Part shown: piece by piece, positions 11,190 to 22,493 of the stretch
Numbering within the stretch: position 1 is the stretch's first letter
How the letters are laid out: each line of letters begins with the position of its first letter
Source: Branchiostoma floridae
Taxonomy: Eukaryota > Chordata > Leptocardii > Amphioxiformes > Branchiostomatidae
NCBI RefSeq assembly: GCF_000003815.2
Contig: NC_049981.1
Location: forward strand, 6,252,951 to 6,316,950
Direction: 5' to 3'
DNA: 64,000 nt
Made by a program: the position numbers and the translations under genes
Notes under the pieces: generated by a model
Databases searched by the model: none
What the model was told of the DNA's origin: nothing
What the model saw: only the letters and a program-made list of their open reading frames with translations

Positions 11190-11790
11190 TAGTTTGACCT
11201 TGGAAGTGGTGTTTGTTTTGAGAGAGGGACTTTACATATCAGTGGTCAAAGCGTTACAACCATTAGATTGTTTCCAAACAACCAAAACTAAAGATTTCCA
11301 TTGTGATAGAGAATATGTGGAATGTTGCCTATTGTACCATTCTTTGTGTTCTCTAGCATTGTAACCTTGAAGTGTGGTATTTATGTTCAACATGATAAAG
11401 GAACTTACTTATCTGTGACCAAGGCTTTCTATCCAGATTCCAGAGTGAGACAGTTGAAATTTTCGTTTTATTATTGTGAAATGTCAATTGTCCAGTGTTT
11501 TGTGTTCCAGTGTACTAAAACCTTGAATTGAGGTGTTTATTTTGAGAAAGGAACTTGTAATTATATACCTATTACCAAAGTATTACAACCATTTTGTTCA
11601 TACTAAGTCCCAACAATGTACATGTAAAATATTATCAGTTTTCCTATAGTATGTGACATGTAAATTTTTCCAGTGATTTTCCAGTGATTTTCCTGTACCA
11701 CAACCTTGAAGTGTGGTGTTTATTTTGAGAGAGGAACTTACATACCAGTGGCCAAAGCATTAAAACTCTTTAGTTGTACCCAAACAAGTG
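11190..11790. repeat. Tandem repeat, four units of about 160-180 bp
   Basis: Units start near 11193, 11358, 11517 and 11697. They share 'accttgaagtgtggtgttta', 'gagaaaggaactta' and 'gtggccaaagcattaaaac'. Diverged, so not recently amplified. Confidence 0.7.
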
Positions 11791-11877
11791 AAACCATCCA
11801 CGTGTGACCTAATGCTCACAGAAGAGGTGACCCTTGTCATGCCCCAGGGCAAAACTGTCTCAGTTCATGGGAGAAGC

Positions 11878-12215
11878 TGTTTGAGGACAGACATGGACCA
11901 GATAACATGGTGGGAAGGGTGGGTTACTATTGTAGGTACAAGAAGATCTTCTTCTAGTTACGCTTGGTCATTGTCATTGGTAAGTACACATGGACAAGTT
12001 ACAATCATTATTTGTATAGAAATGAACATAAAATTGATTGTTTGAGGAGAGACATTGACCAGATAATATCGTGGGAAGGGTGGATTACTATTGTAGGTGT
12101 AGGTACAAATAGACCTTCTTCTACATTGTATATGCTTGATGATTGTTGATCATTGCCATTGCTAAGTACAAATTCACAGTCATAATTCATATAGAAATGA
12201 ATTTAAAACTGATAA
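11878..12215. repeat. Two-unit tandem duplication, about 165 bp
   Basis: Both units contain 'tgtttgaggacagacatgga' or close variants, 'gggaagggtgggttactatt', 'gtacaagaagatcttcttct' (second copy altered) and 'tatagaaatgaa'. They start at about 11878 and 12040. Confidence 0.75.
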
Positions 12216-13358
12216 AAGCATTTATTATTAAAGTAAAGATAAGAAAATATTATGTACCTGGTGCTTTACTCTATAAGTTATTGGGCAGGCATGTTTTTGT
12301 TAGCCTACTTTTGTTAAAGGAACTGACGTAATCCTTTTCATCAATGAAATTAAAAAAAAAATTTCTCCCACCACTAAGTCTTATTACCTTCTTTCTTTAT
12401 GAGGTTTGGTCTATCCTGAATATCAGACCCCAACCTCAAAATATATCATGTGGTCCCTACACGATAGATATTTTTGAGATCGGGCTGTGGTCTGGTAACC
12501 AGACTTGGTAACCTACATGTAGTTCGGTCGATATATTGTACAAAGTATGTGTACATGTATATGGGCTATATTACATGTATTTGAATTTGTTGAAGAACTG
12601 CAAGAGGGAACCACAGAACAACCTAAATTTCTGTCCACGTTGGAGAGCACATGTACATAGCACATGTACATGTACATGTACATGTATGTACAGTACGTCT
12701 GACCCTGCCTTAGCTGCTGATTTATATCCACTGGGACACTCCATTAGCTCAAGGGTGGCATAGCTTAGCACCACATTATGGCAAGGGCACGCACTTGAAA
12801 TTCTACCACCAACTTGAGAAATGTCTGAAATATGTTGGTAGTAATTATTCCTTCTGGGGATGGCCGTAATGTTTGAAAACCCCAAGTTCTAACTGTCCTA
12901 TCTTCAACAGCAAAGTACTTCAACTAAGTAGTACTACTACTACGTACATGTGGCATGTTCTTTGTAGGTACTACTACTATAGTTGTCCCAATATAAAGGC
13001 AAGACATACACTTGAACGTCTGCCACTGATTTCAGAAATGTCTGGAGTATTTTGCGTTGTGAGCAATTATGACTTCCACAGGAAACAGCTCTTTCAAACA
13101 CAGGAAATGACCTAGATGTCGGCCTTCCAGTTCAGTGACCTTGGGGTGGCTATTATGTTACACAGAGGAGCTTGGTACAACTTTATAGGAGCAAACTTAC
13201 TTGTACAACTTACTACAAGTTGTAGCATTCTGTAAATACACGTATTATTACATGCAATGTTCAGAGGAAAAGTTAGATATCATAGATATTCTACCATAGA
13301 CCTTCTACTAGATCAACAGCCCCAGGACCTCTTTACCTGCAGGCATGCAGGTATGGTT
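12216..13358. other. Non-coding stretch with a (TACATG)n tract
   Basis: No gene recognised. A perfect ACATGT-type hexamer run lies at about 12650-12692, an expanded form of the TACATGTA motif scattered through the whole window. Confidence 0.5.
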
Positions 13359-13500
13359 TTCAGTGGCGTGGGAATTTTTGGAAGCTGGGGCTTTACGGCG
13401 CTGTATCTCGAGAACGGATGGTGCGAGCACGATGATTTTTGGTATGTGGGTTGGGGGTGGTGTCCTGACACTCAGGTTTGATTTTGGGCCTCCTGGTGCT
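13359..13500. repeat. Fragment of a dispersed repeat
   Basis: 'ggcgctgtatctcgagaacg', 'gatttttggtatgtgggt' and 'ttttgggcctcctggtgctt' resemble segments of the 3149-4215 element ('ttttgggccccctggcggct'). Confidence 0.35.
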
Positions 13501-13958
13501 TGTTTATATAGGAATGTAGAGTATCTAAGTTCTAACACAAATTTTAAGCAAACTTTAACTTGCACAAGTTGTAAGCTTCTGTAAATATTATTGCACAGCC
13601 ACTGTATTAAACATTTATTTTTTTAAACTGTTATAAGAGGGGATTTGCTACATCTTTTATTAGTTTTTGATTTTTTAAACCTTTATTTAGCCTTGAGTAA
13701 TGTTACATAGTCCCTTTGACCATGATCTTTCTCATATTCATACATTGTAATTACTCAAGGTTTGTACTATCAACTATCAAACAGAAGCAAAGTTGTATTG
13801 TTTTGAAAATTTGATTGGAAGTTGTATGTCAGCATTTTTATCTCAGCTGGCAAAATAGATGGTTCAAATGCTGTTATTTGCAAAGGATATACAAATTCTT
13901 TTGGTGGTTGCTCAAGACTAGATAAAATATACTGAACTGGAAGAGGAACATATGAATA

Positions 13959-14136
13959 TACAGTAGAAGCCGCTTGATTGCACACCCAATTTGCCAGCGA
14001 ATTCCGTGTAATTATCCGGCATGTGCGATAATGCGAAGTTACCCAGTTGGACCGCACCGCCACGGGATTTGGTGATTCCGTGCAATTGACCGAAGTGTGC
14101 GTTTATCCGACGTGCAATTAACTGGCTTCCACTGTA
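13959..14136. mobile_element. 178-bp MITE, TACAGTRGAAGCC family
   Basis: TACAGTAGAAGCCGCTTGAT at the left is mirrored by 'aactggcttccactgta' at the right, with TA as the probable target duplication. A diverged copy is at 21923-22131. Confidence 0.8.
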
Positions 14137-14337
14137 CAGAGTCTGAAGGGAAAAGTCTGTACATTGATACACACAATTTTATGGAGAAATGCAAAGTAAA
14201 AACTCAATTTTACTTCCACTTCCAGCCTTCTATTTTTATCTTGTCATTTTTCTTAACTTTACCTTCAAGTGTATATTACTTTATTATTACAATTATATAA
14301 TATTAGAGTAAGACCAATAATATTAATTTGAAGTGGG

Positions 14338-14542
14338 TACTGTAAATGCAGAAATGTTTACAGTATTCACGGTTTTTGGGGGGCAGTCTTACCATGAACA
14401 AAAAACACCACTAACATTTTTCCATGATAGTATATACAGTCTATGGAGCTACCGTGAACTTAAAACCGCCGCGAGCACGCAAGTTTCCCGCTACCGCGAA
14501 ATTAAATCCCCGCAAACTTACTAGTTAAATGCATTTACAGTA
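14338..14542. mobile_element. MITE, TACTGTAAATGC family
   Basis: Starts TACTGTAAATGC and ends GCATTTACAGTA. The interior has 'ggagctaccgtgaacttaaa' and 'taccgcgaaattaaatcccc'. The left arm is partly rearranged ('tttacagtattcacgg'). Confidence 0.8.
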
Positions 14543-15400
14543 TGTTGTAGTTTCATATACATGTCCATGTTTTTGTATGAGATAATGAGTGGGTTTCTTG
14601 TGATGCTTACATAGATCAAGTAACTTCCATTTTTGAACAATTGAAACTCCCATTTCAGGTCCTGTTTTTACATTGACTCTTGCATGCACGTGCATGTAGC
14701 AACAACAGACCAAGTACAATGGTAGACAGAGTTGCTGTCCATTTTGAGTGATGACTGGTGTGAGATGCTCATACATAAGTGATGCTGCTCCATTGTGGTG
14801 CATCACTAACAATACATAATCACTTTACCACAACAGATGACCACTTTATCAGTCATAATGGGCCATTATGGGAGGTGTGATGATGTACTGTTCAGTGGTG
14901 TATTCATGTAGAGGGACTGGGAAATACTAGTACAGTAGTGAGGTATTTTTAGTAGCAACTTTGGGAATTTCACTCATTTTATATTTCAGATATCATCCCA
15001 AGAAGTTGTTTTTTATTTGTATCTATTACTATTAGATGAATTACAAAAGCAATAATGAAATGCTACAATTTTTTTATGATTTTAAGTTGTTTGTATCATT
15101 CCATGTACGAGTGGTCAAGGTATTGGGTGTTGAAGTTATAGCTTATAATTTGTGAACAAAAGGGAGTATGGTAATCAAGGCCACATAATAGCAAGTGATT
15201 ATGAGGCATTGTATGATGTATTATGCAGTAATCACTGTATTCATGAAGTTATTTGGGTGATGTGTTTCTTGTTACAAAAGAACAATTCAGGTTTCCGTAT
15301 TAACACCATGTTAAGGCAGTATGATTGTACATGTATAAGTTACTAGAAAGGCCGACATTTGCTTGAGAGCAAATGCAGCATATTTCAGCCATCTCCCTCC
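14543..15400. other. Non-coding stretch, no gene recognised
   Basis: Only short chance frames. No exon or element supported. Confidence 0.4.
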
Positions 15401-16108
15401 CCATGCAACAACAGACTATTCCAAAATCACCCATGTGCAAAAATCGAACACTTTTGTTTAAAAGTCACTTCCACTAATGACACTTAATGACACCCAAAAA
15501 TGAATCTTACAAAATTCCTAGTGCAAGAATGGACTCTTCCAGTGCACCCCATGTGAATTTTCACAATAGACCAGTCCAGAAATACTCTCACTGAAAACAT
15601 GGTCAAGGTTGAACTAAGCAAAAAAGGCATGAAAAGGTAAAATAGACCAGTCCAAAAACACTTCCACTAAAAATGGAATATTGAATTATCACCTTTCTAA
15701 AACTAAATTTGAAAACATCCCCATGCAAGAATGGACTCTTCTTGCGATACCCCTATGTAAAGAGGTGCAGTCCAAAAATACATCCGCTAAAATTGGACTT
15801 GGACGTAATCACCCAAAGTCCCAAAAATGGATTTTAAAAATCCCCCCATGTAAGGATCGACTCTTCCAGCACAACCAATGTAAAATTGCAAAGTTGACCA
15901 GTCAAAAAATAACCACACTGAAACACTTTGACATATCAAATCACCAAAGTCCATAAACAACTTTCTAAAAAATGCCCCCCTCCATGCAAGAATGGACTCT
16001 TCCAGTACACCCCATGTAAAATTGCAAAATAGTCCAGTTCAAAAATACTCCCACTGAGAGACATTACATAATCAACAGTCCAAAGATGAATTTAAAAAAT
16101 ATGTACCC
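15400..16108. repeat. Decayed tandem array, period about 125-190 bp, interrupted by a transposon
   Basis: The motif 'catgcaagaatggactcttc' or variants recurs near 15526, 15721, 15846 and 15983. It is followed by 'ccatgtaaaattgcaaaata' and 'ccagt(t/c)(c/a)aaaaatactcc'. A further partial unit ('gtgccagaatgggctcatcc') resumes at about 17340 after the 16109-17329 insertion. Confidence 0.7.
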
Positions 16109-17231
16109 CAGTGTTCTCACCAGGCCTTTTCAGCATAGCGGGCCGATACGCTGTGGGCTGGAAAAATGACGCTGTAAAAAGCCCGCTACGCTGTATTTTC
16201 ACCCAGCGTAGCGGCAAAAAAATGGGGGAAAACTGGAAAAATACCGTAGTAAAAATGCGAAAGCACGTGCCAAGCACGCGCCTCCGCTGTTTCAGGAAGT
16301 TTCAGCTCGAAGGGAGGTGTTTTATAGCACCCTGCGTACCGCTATCTCGCAGCCCCCACCCAGGACCGCCCCTTGCGCGGCGTGCGTTCTGTACTGTAAA
16401 CAGAGAACCGGCACAAAACTTGTAAAAAGTTTCGGTTCAAGTCCGGTTAAAATCGGAACGGCAAGAAACGCTTCTTGGACTTGCACAAAAATAGCACTTG
16501 TATACATTCCCTTTTATGTTGCAGTATACTTGTAAATCATCTAAAACCTTCCAAAGATCGAGAAATTTGCGTTGAGAAATGACGAAAACATCGTGCGTGC
16601 ATGCAGGCAGCTAGCGGTAATGGCGGCGAAAACATCGTAAAATCTCGCAAAAAATTCTCGCGAGATCTGATGCGTCTCTGTGACGTCAGGGGAAGCTAGC
16701 GATCTCATTGGTTTAGGATAAACAACAGCAACGACCGCCATTTTTAGAGCAAATTTTACCGTATTTTACCCCGAAAATTTCTGCCGTTTTGGAGATTTTG
16801 CGGGCCCAAAACTCATATCAAAAGGAAGCAAAGGTATTCTTGTTGTTTTTACGTCCAACACCTCTTATGTGAACGCATTATTCGTCCGCCGATCGCGAAC
16901 TCGAAAGTCGGCCGGGGATTCCCCGTGCCGAGCACATGTTTCTGCGTGTTTTGTTCTGTTTACGATGAAAAAAAATACGATGGAAACAGAGACTGTCAAA
17001 GTTGTTTATCTAGAAAAAGTTGGTGGCAAACCGAACAATATTTATGAGTACTGTTGAGCTGAGTAAAGTTTGTTGTTTACGAGTTTTTAGTTGTCTTTGA
17101 TGCTTTGACTCAAAGTATCGTTACGTCAAACTGCTACAATTATCGTAGATATGCCCCTAAAAACAGATACAATAAGCCTTCTGAATAGCCTAAAATGCAA
17201 GAGCTTCCGGGGGGCTTCGCCCCCCTGGGGC

Positions 17232-17262
<31 letters not shown>

Positions 17263-17329
17263 CGGGGGCCTTTGGCGGCCCCCGAAACCCCAGCCCTGAC
17301 GCTGTGAAAAAATCCTGGTGAGAACACTG
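16109..17329. mobile_element. hAT-like non-autonomous DNA transposon, 1.22 kb
   Basis: The ends are perfect 16-bp inverted repeats: CAGTGTTCTCACCAGG (16109-16124) and CCTGGTGAGAACACTG (17314-17329). CAGTG...CACTG termini are typical of hAT-type elements. A short flanking direct repeat, TACCC(C), is seen on both sides; a full 8-bp duplication is not clear. The interior is GC-richer than its surroundings, has short frames only, and contains a strong GC hairpin near its right end. No transposase seen. It is inserted inside the 15.4-17.4 kb tandem array. Confidence 0.8.
17206..17293. repeat. GC-rich hairpin block inside the hAT-like element
   Basis: 'ggggggcttcgcccccct' and later 'ccgccgggggcctttggcgg' form strong stem-loops close to the right TIR. 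Confidence 0.7.
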
Positions 17330-17462
17330 TACCCCCTCTGTGCCAGAATGGGCTCATCCAGATAACACCGGGCTCACTGATTGGCTGCCAATCCCCTTCG
17401 AGATGTTGACTCAGGCTACGTGATTGGTTGCCTCTTTAATCAAGTTACTAGTATATATAGAC

Positions 17463-17600
17463 ATGAATGAATGAATGAATTTTATTGCTCAACAATCGCA
17501 CAGGGTACAATGTATGGCAATTAATAACAACTAATAGCTATACAGACAGTAGTACTAAGAGGCTACATACAAAACAACAACAAAACATTATTGATAATAG
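17463..17600 (-). mobile_element. 3' end of a LINE with (ATTC)n tail
   Basis: On the minus strand the sequence ends 'tgagcaataaaattcattca' followed by further ATTC units. A short tetramer tail after AATAAA is typical of CR1/L2-type LINE 3' ends. No coding part is attached. Confidence 0.5.
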
Positions 17601-17676
17601 TACAGTTATGTATGATTAATCTTATCTCGCATTTGGAAAACATTATAAACTGTGCACATGCTGTCTTCAGGTGGGA

Positions 17677-17703
17677 GAGGTCAACGACCTTGAGGTCGTT
17701 GAC
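17677..17703. repeat. Perfect 11-bp inverted repeat
   Basis: GGTCAACGACC and GGTCGTTGACC separated by a few bases. A possible dimeric binding site or hairpin; no further context. Confidence 0.6.
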
Positions 17704-17799
17704 CCTCTGGCCAGTGCAGAATTACCAAAAAAGTCCACAAATATTTCATTTTGAAGTGGTTTATGCCAGAAATTATACATGGTTCATTTGAATGAATAT

Positions 17800-18360
17800 C
17801 TAGTGCACCTATTTACCAAAATGTAGGTCATTTGGTTACAAGACCAGGGAACAGGAGCCAAAAGCGTACGTTTTTGGTCAAACAATGGCCAAAAAATTCC
17901 AAAATTAAGCATTTTGTTGTACCGTATGCCAAAGGTGTAAATGAATTCATGTGCGCATATGTAGACGGCACTCCTATACCAAAATTTCAGGTCATTTGGT
18001 TGTAAAATGGGGTTATAGGAGCCAAAAAATGTCATTTCTGGGGCAAAAAATGGCAAAAAATGCCAAAATTAAGCATTTTGCTGTACCGCATGCCAAAATT
18101 GTTTTTGGAATTTTGTGGGCATATGATCAAGGCACCTCTGTACCAAATTTTAGGTCATTCGGCTGTAATACCAGGGAACAGGGGGGCATAATGTACATAA
18201 AAATTGCAAAAAACATGAATAAAATCATTTCAAAGGAGGATATGAAAAAAATGAGAAAAAGGCACCTGGATATTGACCCACTCGACCCTTGTGCCAAATT
18301 TCAAGTAATTCGGTCCAGTTACGACGGAGTTGAATCGAATTGAAGATTTGACAGGAGAAA
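17800..18360. repeat. Three-unit tandem repeat, period about 160-170 bp
   Basis: Units start near 17812, 17976 and 18140 with 'taccaaaatgtaggtcattt' or variants, then 'ccagggaacaggagccaaaa' and 'ccaaaattaagcattttg(t/c)tg'. The third unit is followed by a conserved-looking tail ending at the hairpin at 18384. Confidence 0.65.
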
Positions 18361-18383
18361 GAAAGAAACATTACGAATACAAT

Positions 18384-18417
18384 ATATTTCACCATACCTA
18401 TGGTATGGCTGAAATAT
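18384..18417. repeat. Terminal hairpin
   Basis: TATATTTCACCATACC is mirrored by GGTATGGCTGAAATATA around a TAT loop. It may be the end of the mobile repeat that covers 17.8-18.4 kb. Confidence 0.6.
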
Positions 18418-18872
18418 AATAACAACTATAACAAAGTTGTGAAGACCCATCTAATAAAAAAATGCTGTACAAGTTTGCTGACATGCAATTTTTTTTTTAG
18501 TTGGAGAAAATGTAGGGACAAAAAAAGCTTGCACAGCCACATGCAGATTTAAATGTTAATGTGCTGTTCATGAGCATAAACTTGTTAATGTTAGAGTCAA
18601 TGTGAAGCTATTGGGAACAGATTTTTCAGATAATTAAAACCTCCGTACATCTGCTTGAGTGGTTCCCCTTCCCCTGAATGGGACACAAAGGTACACTAAC
18701 CCTGGACTCAGCTGTTTGTTAAAGTAAAGGTTAGCTAATTGGGTACCCTATTCTCCTGGCTGACATATTCCCCAACCCTGAGTGTATTCATCCATTAAAA
18801 ACTGACAGGCGAAAATCACAAAACAACCCATACGTTCTACTGTGTACAGCTGGTGTTACTGTTGGGTATGGG

Positions 18873-18896
18873 TATGTATGTGTGTGTGTGTGTGTT

Positions 18897-18935
<39 letters not shown>

Positions 18936-18960
18936 CTGTGTGTGTGTGTGTGTGTGTGTG
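18873..18960 (+). repeat. (TG)n microsatellite
   Basis: Nearly pure TG dinucleotides with single TTTG or TCTG interruptions. Confidence 0.9.
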
Positions 18961-19332
18961 ATTGTTTGGTATGGATAGTAAGAATAAGCATTAATAATTT
19001 TTTGTGTTGAACAATAGAAACAATTTTTCAGACCTTTGTCTGTTGGTTACCTTAATTCATCTTTCAGCACTTTCATATGTTCAATTTTCATTATAGGGTC
19101 CTTCTTTTTCCCTGACCTATTCTGTATTTCTACTAAAATCAGATATTATTGACTCTGCATATGATTTCCATCCTTCCAATCACCTTAAAGTTGTATAAAA
19201 TCAACCACAAACATATTAAACCCATTAGTTATGTATCTACCACTGATGAACTGATAACGGAGCAAACAATTGGTGTCCTTGTGGTCTAAAGCAAATGGTT
19301 AAATGTCCCTGTTTGGTTTGTGTTGATTTCAG

Positions 19333-19425
19333 ATTGCAAACTGATACAAGAAACCTGAAGGAAACTTTGGAGGAACTTAAAGAAGACTTGAAGAGGGCAA
19401 GTGAAATTCAAGGACAAGCAAAAAG
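19333..19425 (+). CDS. Orphan coiled-coil exon of an unidentified gene
   Basis: The segment is bounded by an acceptor (gttgatttcag) and a donor (AAAAG|gtgagg). It is 93 nt long, so skipping it keeps frame. Only one frame is open (one base, 30 codons, two bases: a phase 2-2 exon). It encodes LQTDTRNLKETLEELKEDLK followed by RASEIQGQAK. Leucines recur every seventh residue with charged flanks, an ideal heptad pattern for a dimeric coiled coil. I do not recognise the parent protein, and no neighbouring exon was found with confidence on either side. It may belong to a gene whose other exons are short or outside the window, or it may be a relic. The strict heptads, single open frame and paired splice sites make chance unlikely. 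Confidence 0.55.
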
Positions 19426-19506
19426 GTGAGGTCAAAGTTCAGGGACAGTCTTTGATAGTCTTTTCTTAGCATTGGTTTTATTTTTGTGGCTTTCAATTTT
19501 CCCCTG

Positions 19507-19712
19507 ACTGTAAAATCAGAGAAAAATGTAAAAGCAGAAGTTTTTGCGGTGGTTTAATGTTTGCGGTTTTCGCATTGCAAATTTACCGCGAACTTAAAAC
19601 CAACGCAATTTTATTCATATGATAACTTTATACTTCAAGTTTTTAAAACCTTCTTTCCTAGAATCCTACTATGGAATAAAACCGCAATAAAAGGAAATAT
19701 ATTTACAGTATT
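19507..19712. mobile_element. MITE, TACTGTAAATGC family (diverged)
   Basis: 'tttttgcggtggtttaatgt', 'taccgcgaacttaaaaccaa' and a right end in ATTTACAGTA. It lies less than 100 bp downstream of the coiled-coil exon donor. Confidence 0.6.
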
Positions 19713-20049
19713 TTGTACAAGTAAGTGATTCAAAATCTTGCAGTTTCAAGCAAGCAATGTGTTGTTTTTATATTACTGCAATGCATAGATTGAAAGCAAT
19801 GTATTTACGTGTATAGACTATACTGTTGAGGTGTTGGGTTCAAAAGTTCGAAAGGTAACTAAAGGGCTGCCAGCTTATAAATGTTTTTAATGTCCAGACT
19901 CCAAAGTCTGAAGTTATGGTTAAATTGTCATTATATTTCTTTTGTTCAGTTCAAACCCAAACATCATTGTAGAGTTGAATGTTTAAACAACATGATTGTG
20001 TAGCTATAATATTGTTTGACATTAACAGAACAAACTCAAGGTTGGTATG

Positions 20050-20760
20050 TAAAATTTGTGAAATGTTTTTTACAGGTAAAGGAAGTTTACAAACCGACTG
20101 TTGTTTTGAACTTGAAGCCATAGTTCAAATAGGATGTTGTTCAACTTCTTATTCCAAAAAATTATATGTAGTTTGACAAAGACCTTCAACACTAAATTCA
20201 AAATTAATAAATTCTGTATTAGTTTTCAGGAAGTTTTCAGGAAGTTATTAGTTTTGAAGGAAGTTATCAGTGTCTTTTGAAGGAAGTTATCAGTGTCTTT
20301 ACATCTTTTTTTTTGGCAAAAGGATGTTGTTAAAGTTAAACAACAATTGTATGTAGCTTTTGTAATACAAATGTACTTGACAATTGTCAACAACCTAGAC
20401 ATCTAATTCAAAATTAATATTTTGCAGGAGTTCTTTTTGGAGGAAGTTTGTTGTTTTGAAGCCATAGTCAGTAGCGTGTGGATGTTGATATTTGGCCAGT
20501 GTGGTATTAGAGAGTTGCAACGTTAATAACCTAGACATGGTAATTCTTTTTGGAGGACGTTTCCTGTGTTGTTTTGAACCCATAGCATGTGGATGTCAGT
20601 ATTTTGCCAGTGTGGCATTTTTGTTTAGGAAGTCATAGACATCTGATTAAAAATTAATGCTTTGCAGGAGTTCTTTTTGGAGGAAGTTTGTTGTTTTGAA
20701 GCCATAGTCAGAAGCGTGTGGATGTCAATATTTGGCCAGTGTGACATTTTTGCAGGGTGC
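20050..20760. repeat. Tandem array, ~240-bp unit made of ~120-bp halves
   Basis: Units at about 20398 and 20637 share 'tttgcaggagttctttttgg', 'ggaagtttgttgttttgaag' and 'gtggatgt(t/c)(g/a)atatttggcc'. A half unit begins near 20540, and decayed copies extend left to about 20070. Each full unit has an acceptor-like TTTTGCAG or CTTTGCAG followed by a short open stretch, but no donor. Confidence 0.7.
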
Positions 20761-20916
20761 TGTCAGTGCTATAGAGGTGGCCATTATGGCATGTTGTGGT
20801 GCTGTGAGTGTAGAAGTTGCTGTTTGAGGTGTTAATGACCCGTTTGACAGGCTGTTACTAAAGATGGTAATGGGAATTTCATGTACCATTAGGGTTGGGT
20901 TTGCACCAAGATTGGA

Positions 20917-21109
20917 TACTGTAAATGCATATAAGTTTGCTGGGATTTGATATTGCAGTAGCAGGAAAAAGGACTGTTTACGTAGCACCATGCACTGTAG
21001 TCTCCTATGTAGGAGAAGAAATGTTAGCTGTGGTTATAAGTTTGTGGTAAATTTGCAGCGCGAAAACTGCGAACATAAAATCACAGCAGAAATGTCTGCA
21101 TCTACAGTA
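20917..21109. mobile_element. MITE, TACTGTAAATGC family
   Basis: TACTGTAAATGCATATAAG at the left and TCTGCATCTACAGTA at the right. The interior has 'gtagcaccatgcactgtagt' and 'gcgcgaaaactgcgaacata', as in the 26767 and 28779 copies. Confidence 0.85.
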
Positions 21110-21922
21110 TTGTCCAGTATGTTTTGGGGAAACATTGTTAGCACACATTGTTCGGGAACCGTAAGAATAATTATTATAAAAAGCTCCAGAAATTGTGTAT
21201 AAAATGATGATAAATTTTGTTTTGTTGCTTGAAATGTACACTTTCACATGTTTTGAGGCTTATTGGTCCAAGAAAATAGCAAGAGCAAAGTAGAGGAGGG
21301 TTAAGAAAAGAGTCCTTTTTTGTCAGGTTTCTACAGTCAGTTGGCATTGTTTATGTGAAGATAGGATACTCCACCAAACAGATTCCTTTGTAACAAAATA
21401 TGGATCAAATCCTGATCCTCTCGTACCTGGACCTGAATTTTTTGTACAGGTACCCATGATCTATAATTACATGTATTAACAATTTTTTCATTCTCAGTCA
21501 CAGTTTCAAATTTATTAAATTCTTTCTGTTTGGTCTTCTCCAACCAAGTTTTCTTTTATGTAACTTGTCAATAGTTGGTAAGTGTTACATGTATATTCCA
21601 AGCCCCAGTATGCAATATTCCTTGTTAGTTATTATCTTTCTTATCTCTGGGAATCCTATTTCATTTGAAATTTGTCAGGATCAGACTAGCAAAAGATCCA
21701 TTGTATGTTACAGTTTCCCTGGTTGTTGTCAACAGTCTTGTCTGACCCTAAATAGGAACACTGCACACAAATGAGATACAGATGTCTGACCTTTTCGTAG
21801 TACACATCTCCATGTAGCCTTATATCCTCATGTAAGACATGTGACACTACACAGTGCCAATTGACCTAGTACTGGGGCATTGTATCAGTATGATAAATAC
21901 AAGGTGCTGGGTTTTTCAGTGG

Positions 21923-22131
21923 TACAGTAGAACCTTGACTAGAAGCCGTTTAATTGCATGCCCATTTTGCCTGAGTATTTCATGCAATGATCTGTTGGTG
22001 CAACAATGCAATGTTATCAACAAGTAGTTGGACCACACTGGTTTGGGATATTGGGATTCCGTGCACAAAAAAAAGCACAGTGCAATTAACAGAAGTGTGA
22101 GGTAATCCGTTGTGCAATTAACTGGCTACTA
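21923..22131. mobile_element. MITE, TACAGTRGAAGCC family (with insertion)
   Basis: 'tacagtagaa...agaagccgtttaattgcatg' and 'tgtgcaattaactggctact' match the 13959-14136 element, with extra sequence near the left end and an A-rich insertion. Confidence 0.65.
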
Positions 22132-22493
22132 TGAATGCATCATAAATGAGTGAATGACTGAATTGTTTACTTTGACATCTCATCACTTAGTTATATTATT
22201 GTATTATATTATTAGTTCACATTTAAAAATATCGAGCTTAAAAACAAGTGCCCTTAAATTCATCAATTCATAATCAAAGATTATAAATTATAATTATTGC
22301 CATGTTGCTCTATGATAGTTACAGATAACTGGTATAAGTCAAGAGTGTTTTCATTGAACTCTTTTGTTCTTTTGCATAGAACTCTTTGTTGTTGCAAGTT
22401 ATGTATAATGTTTGTGTACCTTGCATCCGTTTTCTAGCTTATTTGTCAAGTCTCAAGGACCATTTATTGCAATGGTATCCCAATCAGTCTGCC

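Noticed and set aside
20398-20760. Repeated acceptor-like TTTTGCAG as another exon-junction minisatellite
   Set aside because: No coding sequence with protein similarity follows it and no donor-bearing real exon is nearby, so a link to a gene junction cannot be shown.
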